A stretch of 64,000 bases of DNA, taken from the NCBI RefSeq assembly GCF_964199755.1, contig NC_133903.1:5411001-5475000 (forward strand), given 5' to 3'. The stretch's first letter is position 1, and each line of letters begins with the position of its first letter. Below, one piece after another: positions 59,101 through 64,000 of the stretch. The notes below the pieces were generated by a model, which ran no database searches, was not told where the DNA came from, and saw only the letters and a program-made list of their open reading frames with translations. The stretch comes from Larus michahellis (lineage: Eukaryota > Chordata > Aves > Charadriiformes > Laridae). A program made the position numbers and the translations under genes.

Positions 59101-61792
59101 CCCTGCACACACACTTCTATCACCTGATAGCCTGCTCACCCCACCAGACGTCCCCAAAAGCAGTCTTTCCTCCAGCGTGGCCCAAAGGAGATCCCCCTGT
59201 AGCTGGCAAAGGAAGGCTAAAAATAACAGGGCAGACAGCATGCAGGCGGCTCTTACCACATTCCAGAAGAGCGGGTTGAAGGCGATGGAGAAGACAGCCG
59301 CAATGAAGCCGGAGTCGGTCACGTCCACGTAGCCAAAGAGCCGCGCCATGGCTGTCACATCCACCTGGGGAGGGAGAGCCAGTTATTGGAGGTGCAGGTT
59401 CCCACGGGGGCATCGGGGATTGCACCCGAATATGGGGCACTTCATCTCAAACCAAACCCATCAGCTGCCCTGCAAGAGCGGACAGATCTTTAATTGGCCC
59501 CAAGCACCACATTGTTACGGCTTGCAAAGTGCTGTGTGAGGGTGCAAAGCCAAGAAGAGGGGTGGGGGCTCCTCCGAGCCATCTCCCCCCGCACCTGGGG
59601 GGGCACCGGGCTCTCAGGGAGCCCCGCGTTTGCAGCGGCGCCCAGAAGGACACGGGCACTGCGAGGACGCTGCTGGTGCGGGGAGAAGCACCAGCCCTAC
59701 GGGGCAGCTGCCAACCCAAGCGTGTTTCCAAGCCGCAGGGAAGGGAGCACCATTTCACAGTGCCACGGTGTTGCCGGGAACAGAGGACTGTCCCAGGGAC
59801 GCTGGTCTGCGTGGAAACTCCAAGCAATGAACTGCGTCAGCCTCAAACTTGCCTTCCATAAAGTAAGAGTGATGCAAACCCCCTCCAGAGTGAGGGGGGA
59901 TGAATTTGCATTGTAAGAAGCTGCAAAAGACCTTCCTGCCTTAATTAATGACAACAACAACCTCTTAAAGCTTGCTGTTTTTCCCCCTTTCTCCTTTTAA
60001 GAAAGAGATATTTTTCCCAGGACGGCTCCCTGACATTGTCAGCATTTTTACGTGCAACAAGCCATGCTGCTTCTCCCTCCCCGCCCCCTCTCCCTGCAGT
60101 GGTATTTGGACCAAAAACAGACAGCATCTTTTTTTTTTTTTTACCAAAAACTTTGAAAACAAAAGACAAAATAGCCCAGCCCAAGCCCTTCCCTCCCTTG
60201 AATCAAAATCAAGACAACACTGAGACGTGGAAGGTTTTTGCTTCCCAAACACAGCTGTGTTTGCAAGTCCTTCAGATGCTAGGGGACAGGAAAGGCTCCA
60301 AAGGGCATCGCTTCCACCTCGCCTGTCCAGGACAGAGATACCCCTGTCTCCTCACACGTCCTTCGGAGGAACCAGAGCTGCAGTGGGGTTCATGAAGAGG
60401 GGCTGCTAAACCTGCCATCTCTCCTAGCCAAGAGCAAAGGCCCTGGGAATGGCTTCTGTGCCGTCCCGGGGCATGTCCAGCCGCTTGGGAGCAAAGTGCA
60501 CGAGCATGGGCCGTACCTCCCCAGGGAAATGGGGGGATCCTCACAGGGGTCCACGACTGCCTTCGAACCACCCCAGCTCCCCCAGGCTCCTCCGTCCCAG
60601 CCCTCAGGACATGGGTGCTGGTGAGGAACGAAGGGAGCAGCCCCCAGGGCCTGATCCTGACCCATCTCCCCCTATTCCCACTCTCCGCTGCCTCATCTCC
60701 CCTCCCTTTGCGCCCGAGAAGCCCTCTGCCATCAGACTTCATCCCTTCACGCCGTAACCCAGGCACCCAGACAGACGCTGGCGCCAGGGCCGAACTGTCT
60801 GGTCCTGCTTCAATTGCAAACCCGTGGGACCAGGACAGCTTCTTTCCTCTCGTTTTGTACGGCGCTGAGCACACTGCCAGCACGGGCTGAACAAAAGCTT
60901 CTTGACCTACTAACTCCTGGCTGGCAACATCGCTAGCATTGCACTCACCTTCTTTTCTCCTCCTCAACAACCAAACTCGCCGCTGCCAGCGGGAGGCAGA
61001 TTGGCCTGTGCCTTAGGATGTGCTTTTAGGGATAAAAAGGGAACCCATTAGGATGAGCTGTCTCTGCAAGCTGCCAGGACAGCCACGTAACAGGCACACA
61101 ACATCCAACTTTGCTCCCTCCTCCCTGATGGGTGATAAATAACGGGTGGCAAACGCTACCTGCTTGCCTGCAGCCCCGAAGTCAGGGAGGGAGAGTGATG
61201 AACGGGCACCCGGGGCAGTGATGCATGGGTGCCTGGGCAAGTGCTGCATGGCCATCTGGGTGAGTGATGCATGGGCATCTGGGCGAGCCGGCGGCAGCAC
61301 CCACAGGACTCCCGTGCGGTGCCGGTGCTGCCCTCGCCACGTGTCCAGAGCGTGCCTGGGTGGAAGCAGGCCAGGGACGATGGCGGCTGCACCTCGGGCG
61401 CGCGTACCAAGCGTCCCCCAGGGTGTGCTGCACCCCCAGACACCGACCGGGGGGTTCCTGCCACCCCCCGTGCGAACCAGCCCTGCTGCGCCCCGCGATG
61501 GCACCGGCAGAGGCCCGAAGGGGACAAGGGGGAGGGGGGGGTGGGAGGACGACACCGTCCCGGGGCCGCCCCCCGCAGCCGAGCGGCAGCGCCCCAGCCC
61601 GGGCCTTTCCCCGGGCCCGCAGCGAGCCCGGCGCTCCCCGCCCGCCCCCCCGGGCCCCGCCGGTACCTGGCCGTACTCCAGGCCGCCCAGCCCTTCGCAG
61701 CACTCCCGCGGGAAGGGCCGGCCCCCGCCCGCCGCCGCCGCCGCCGCCACCGCCTCCCTCCGCCCCGCGCCCGGCCCAGGCCGCCCCGCCAT
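20080..61792 (-). CDS. PEMT: PEMT, phosphatidylethanolamine N-methyltransferase (7 coding exons)
   Basis: PEMT is an integral membrane enzyme of the ER and mitochondria-associated membranes, mainly in liver. It adds three methyl groups from S-adenosylmethionine to phosphatidylethanolamine, making phosphatidylcholine. Seven exons join in frame to 245 residues, all with GT-AG borders. Residues 48-245 align without internal gaps to the 199-residue human short isoform, one residue shorter at the C-terminus. Residues 1-47 match the style of the human long isoform, including Cys31-Cys32 and GLG. Four hydrophobic segments lie at roughly 60-80, 93-113, 141-161 and 205-225. Conserved blocks include [21 protein letters not shown] and [10 protein letters not shown]. 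In the motifs reported to bind AdoMet, human Gly98-Leu-Gly100 reads Ala145-Val-Gly147 here, and Glu180-Glu181 reads Glu227-Gly228. The gene spans 41.7 kb. Confidence 0.97.
20135..24985. other. PEMT: PEMT introns 6 and 5
   Basis: Intron 6 (20135-20901) and intron 5 (20977-24985) flank exon 6. I see no transposon, RNA gene or extra exon. Sequence is mostly unique, with a T-run near 21118-21130 and A/T-rich islands near 20640-20830 and 24240-24480. Confidence 0.5.
20902..20976 (-). CDS. PEMT: PEMT coding exon 6 (residues 203-228 part)
   Basis: This exon encodes [19 protein letters not shown] and AMLYE, then two bases of codon 228 (GG). The donor is gtgagt. The acceptor tttcaaaacag is weak in pyrimidines, but the frame and homology are unambiguous. 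Confidence 0.95.
24986..25097 (-). CDS. PEMT: PEMT coding exon 5 (residues 166-203 part)
   Basis: This exon encodes [17 protein letters not shown] and [18 protein letters not shown], the most conserved block of the enzyme, plus two bases of Met203. The acceptor is gctctgcag and the donor gtgagt. Confidence 0.98.
25098..29567. other. PEMT: PEMT intron 4
   Basis: This is unique sequence apart from one short CR1 tail near its 5' end, at 29420-29521. An A/T-rich block at 26040-26350 contrasts with the surrounding GC-rich sequence. Confidence 0.5.
29420..29521 (+). mobile_element. CR1 3'-end fragment (about 100 bp)
   Basis: AGCAACCTGGTCTAGTGGGA, GGTGTCCCTGCCCAGGGCAG, AGATGATCTTTAAGGTCCC and TCTATGATTCTA are the classical CR1 3' sequence. 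The copy is antisense to PEMT, in intron 4 some 45 bases from exon 4. Confidence 0.95.
29568..29713 (-). CDS. PEMT: PEMT coding exon 4 (residues 117-166 part)
   Basis: This exon completes Cys117, then encodes [15 protein letters not shown] and the third hydrophobic segment ending FTGTFL, plus one base of Gly166. The AdoMet-motif position equivalent to human Gly98 is the Ala145 codon GCT at 29631-29629. The acceptor is ctcccacag and the donor gtaagc. Confidence 0.97.
33043..33290 (-). mobile_element. CR1 LINE fragment, reverse orientation
   Basis: GAATCACAGAACGATTTGGG, TTGGAAGGGACCTTTAAAGG and CCATCTAGTCCAACCC are the reverse complement of a CR1 3' end. The body extends to about 33290. It is in the same orientation as PEMT and ends without octamer repeats, so it is an older copy. 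Confidence 0.9.
37531..37910 (+). mobile_element. CR1 LINE, 5'-truncated (about 380 bp)
   Basis: The copy starts within TTGGAGAAGAGGAGGCTGAG and ends GATTCTATGATTCTACG. It encodes the very C-terminus of the reverse transcriptase ([40 protein letters not shown]). This short frame is uninterrupted. Confidence 0.95.
38196..38311 (-). CDS. PEMT: PEMT coding exon 3 (residues 79-117 part)
   Basis: This exon encodes [18 protein letters not shown] and the second hydrophobic segment to RSH, plus two bases of Cys117. The acceptor is tctcttcag and the donor gtaagg. Confidence 0.97.
39160..39980 (+). mobile_element. CR1 LINE with long intact RT C-terminal frame
   Basis: This is the longest CR1 copy in the window. 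The frame is open from before the element to 39886. It includes [71 protein letters not shown] and [20 protein letters not shown]. This is the C-terminal part of the CR1 ORF2 reverse transcriptase. About 95 bases of 3' UTR follow, ending TTTCTGTGATTCTGTG. The 5' part, including endonuclease and RT catalytic core, is missing, so the copy is dead. The absence of stops suggests a fairly young insertion. Confidence 0.95.
44957..45405 (+). mobile_element. CR1 LINE, 5'-truncated (about 450 bp)
   Basis: It starts at GAGTCCAGAGAAGGGCAACG and runs through CTGGAGAAAAGGAGACTGAG and CTGCCCAGGGAAGTGGTGGA. It ends with three ATTCTATG-type octamers. Short indels break the RT frame near 45110. Confidence 0.95.
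45921..45938 (+). mobile_element. Orphan CR1 terminal octamers
   Basis: CAATTCTATGATTCTATG stands alone without a recognisable CR1 body upstream. It is probably the last trace of an extremely truncated insertion. Confidence 0.5.
59257..59364 (-). CDS. PEMT: PEMT coding exon 2 (residues 43-78)
   Basis: This exon follows the acceptor ctccccag and encodes [14 protein letters not shown] through FNPLFWNV. Met48 (ATG at 59349-59347, context GCCATGG) corresponds exactly to the first Met of the human short isoform, so a shorter product starting here is plausible. The donor is gtaaga. Confidence 0.97.
59365..61666. other. PEMT: PEMT intron 1
   Basis: This intron is 2.3 kb long and moderately GC-rich. 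It has a T-run at 60129-60142 and becomes CpG-dense towards exon 1. No transposon is visible. If the short isoform has its own promoter, it should lie here. Confidence 0.5.
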
Positions 61793-62260
61793 GGCGCGGG
61801 GCCGGGGTCTCCCCCCCCCCCACGCCCCGTTCCCCGCCGCCTCCCCCGCTCGGGGCCGGCCGAGCGCGGAGCCCCGCGGTGGCGCTGACGGGAACCGTAG
61901 TCCCGCCTCCGCCGCCGCCGGTAGGGCGCGGGGGGAGCCGGGCCTGGCGGCCGGGCCGGGCCGGGGCCTGCGGCGCCGGGGAAAGCACTGACCTCGCCGC
62001 GGGCCCGGCCGCCTCCGTCGCGCGTTGGGAGCGTGTGTCCGGCGGTGGGGAGGGCGGCCCGGGCTGCCGGCCGCTGGACTTCGACCCTGCCCGGTGAAGC
62101 AACCGGGCCGCGGCGCGGGTCGCCACCCCCCCACCCCGAACACACACTGCGGCGGGCGGGACGCGGCCCCTGGGCTCCCCCCCCCCCCCCCCGGGCAGCC
62201 GGCGTGGGGCTGGCGGCGGGGCCGGGCGGGGCAGGGGGGTAAAACACCCCCGGAGGGGAG
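61300..62260 (-). promoter_or_regulatory. PEMT: PEMT CpG-island promoter
   Basis: This is a dense CpG island around exon 1 with many GC boxes on both strands and no clear TATA box. The PEMT transcript must start upstream of 61792 on the - strand. A 16-base C homopolymer lies at about 62177-62192. Confidence 0.65.
61667..61792 (-). CDS. PEMT: PEMT coding exon 1 (residues 1-42)
   Basis: The ATG at 61792-61790 is in a strong context (GCGCCATGG). It opens a Gly/Ala/Arg-rich stretch with an eight-Ala-like run, then [13 protein letters not shown] before the donor GTACCG. The Cys-Cys-x-Gly-Leu-Gly pattern mirrors the human long isoform, which supports this start. The frame stays open upstream in the CpG island, so a further 5' start cannot be excluded by sequence alone. 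Confidence 0.85.
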
Positions 62261-62294
62261 AGTGGGCAAGAAACCGAGGTGCCAACGGGGCAGA

Positions 62295-62535
62295 GACCTG
62301 GCCCTGCCACCCCTGCCCATCCCCTGCCTGTCCTGCCTGTCTCCTGCCTGTCGTCCTGCCCATCCCCTGCCTGTCCCCTGTCCCCCTACCCATCCCCTGC
62401 CTGTCCCCCTAACCCATCCCCTGCCTGTCCCCTGTCCCCCTACCCATCCCCTGCCTGTCCCCTGCCTGTCCCCCTACCCATCCCCTAACCCATCCCCTGC
62501 CTGTCCCCCTAACCCATCCCCTGCCTGTCCGCTGC
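62295..62535. repeat. C-rich minisatellite upstream of PEMT
   Basis: Variants of CCCATCCCCTGCCTGTCC, alternating with CCTGTCCCCCTA, repeat about ten times. The basic unit is around 17-18 bases, with higher-order units of about 30 and 48 bases. The + strand is almost free of G except in TGCCTGTCC, giving strong strand asymmetry. It is about 0.5-0.75 kb upstream of the PEMT ATG. Confidence 0.85.
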
Positions 62536-64000
62536 CCCTGATCAGCGCCTTCACCAGGGCCAGGGGGAGGGAAACAACTCCAGTGGCTTTCCGGTACTGG
62601 AGAGGCTGTGGAAGTTAAACGTTGATTGCCAAATATTACTCATTCCAGGGCAAAATGTAAAGCCTTCAAGGTCTGGATCTATTTTAAGGACAATTCGCTG
62701 CGTCCTATCGCCTTCAGCAGGTGTGATTTTTTTTTTTTTCAAATTGCTGTTATTACTCATACTAATCTTACTTTTCTTCTTCGCTCCTCTCTAGGATGTT
62801 TCTGGTTAACGCACCTCATGGGCTGCAGTCCCGGACCTGCCAGCGCATGGGAAATCAGGCGGTATCATCCCCGCAACCTCTGAGGGTCTCTGCTTCTGCA
62901 GACCCTCCTTTGAGGGGAAATAAATTTTCTTGAAAAAGGAGTTTGACATGAAGGGAAGCCTCGTGAATGAGCTGCAAGTGTCCCTCCCAGAGGTCTCCTG
63001 GGAGTGGGGAAGGGACGGGATGCCTGAGCGCTCGTGCCTTGGCCGGCACCAGAAACGTGTGTGAGTGACAGCTCACACGAAGCCCTCCCCGGTAAAATGG
63101 CATCCTTGGAGGATACGCTTCAGGAGATGCTGGGGATCCCAGCTGTGACTCTCAGCTCCATGGGAAACAGCCCCAAACCCCTCGCTGCACCAGCGCATCC
63201 CCACCTCCCGGCCTGCAGGGTCAGCTCCGGCACTCGGCGTGCTCGCACAGGGCTGCAGCCCATCGCACTGGGTCCGACGAGCACATTCCCAATACAAATT
63301 GCGTCGCCGGGCCGGTTTGGGGTGAGGCAGGCACGAAGGCGCTGTGGGTGGGAGCAGCGTTCCCCATGGATGATCTCCAGCTGCTTCCGGCCTCTTCTCC
63401 CTTGCGCTGGATAATTTTGCCGTGCCGAGTGTGTAATTATCACCTCTGCCGTCTCCCAGGCTGGGGCGCGGGAGCAGATGGGAGGATGTTTATTTTGCGA
63501 GTCCCACCAGCTGGGTGCTTGGGGCAGCGGGGAGGGCGAAGGGGACCCGGTGAGGAAAGCAATGATGGCTGTGCTCAGAGAGGAGGAAACGTCCCCCCGG
63601 GGAGGGAATTAGCAGGAAGAAACCTCCAAACGTCCTGGTGCTGCCAGCTGGGAAAAGAAAAGGGTGCCGTGGCGGGCTGGGAGGAGGAGTGGGTCTGGGC
63701 GAGGGTCGGAGGGAGGGATGGATGGTGAGGAGGTGCGGAGGGGTGAGCTGTCTTGCTGGCTCCTCGCTCGAGGCCAGCAGAGCTGGGCTGTCATGGACAC
63801 GTCCGTCCTGTCACCCCGCATTGGGGGGCACCCAGCGATGGCATGTGCTGCAGGACCCAATGCCCTACCACCAGCTCAGCTGTGTTTGGGGCAGGGAATA
63901 ACACCGGAGCCTCCACGCCGTTCCCGCTGCCAAATCCCCTGTCCAGGGAACATTTTCCATGTAAGAGGGACAAGGGGGGGTTTGTGGCAGCAGGGTCCCT
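62536..64000. other. Right flank, upstream of PEMT
   Basis: No conserved coding exon is recognised. A small hairpin at 62882-62907 is followed by an AATAAA at 62919-62924 on the + strand. By synteny the next gene should be RAI1, which has 5' non-coding exons that I could not identify from sequence alone. Confidence 0.4.

Larger units (their letters stand above)
38312..59256. other. PEMT: PEMT intron 2 (20.9 kb)
   Basis: This is the largest intron. It holds two substantial CR1 copies and one orphan CR1 tail between 39 and 46 kb. From 46 to 59 kb I see only unique sequence with A- and T-homopolymers (for example 48210-48224, 54457-54471 and 56419-56430). A/T-rich islands occur at 40620-40760, 41405-41560 and 44405-44605. 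No exon of another gene is recognised on either strand. Confidence 0.5.

Noticed and set aside
61013-62320. Open frames of 277-435 codons on both strands at the PEMT island
   Set aside because: These are Gly/Ala/Pro/Arg-rich translations of a CpG island in several overlapping frames. Only the 42 codons of PEMT exon 1 have homology and a splice donor.
1-64000. CRISPR arrays, bacterial operons, phage, or an undescribed multi-gene system
   Set aside because: The window is ordinary vertebrate chromosomal DNA with three conserved genes. None of the tandem repeats has the repeat-spacer layout of CRISPR, and no clustered unknown genes were found.

Overview
This is vertebrate nuclear DNA, most probably from a bird. 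All three genes have introns with GT/AG borders, and CpG islands mark all three promoters. The only recognisable transposons are 5'-truncated CR1 LINEs ending in the avian/reptilian octamer ATTCTATG. The proteins closely match their human counterparts, and non-coding DNA is compact and often GC-rich, as on avian microchromosomes. A crocodilian or turtle also carries CR1 and cannot be formally excluded.

Layout: MED9 (+ strand, 245-4247) encodes a Mediator subunit in two exons. RASD1 (- strand, 8201-9290) encodes the dexamethasone-induced Ras-like GTPase in two exons and is convergent with MED9. PEMT (- strand, 20080-61792) encodes phosphatidylethanolamine N-methyltransferase in seven coding exons over about 42 kb. 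As I recall it, this order and orientation matches human 17p11.2 (MED9, RASD1, PEMT, then RAI1), so the right end should be PEMT-RAI1 intergenic DNA. No further coding exon is visible there.

Between and inside the genes lie six CR1 fragments of useful length (one keeps a long open frame of the reverse-transcriptase C-terminus), two short CR1 tails, three GC-rich minisatellites (72 bp in MED9 intron 1, 45 bp upstream of RASD1, and a C-rich array upstream of PEMT), and several microsatellites. Regulatory candidates include a TATA/CArG-like box, AP-1 and CRE half-site upstream of RASD1, a strong CTCF-like core 0.9 kb upstream of it, and a near-consensus glucocorticoid-receptor palindrome in its 3' flank.

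The genes do not form a pathway. MED9 acts in transcription, RASD1 in hormone-regulated G-protein signalling, and PEMT in hepatic phosphatidylcholine synthesis; they are together by conserved synteny. The most notable observation is in PEMT: two residues of the reported S-adenosylmethionine-binding motifs (human Gly98 and Glu181) are replaced by Ala and Gly in an otherwise intact gene. I found no undescribed multi-gene system, CRISPR array, virus or RNA gene.
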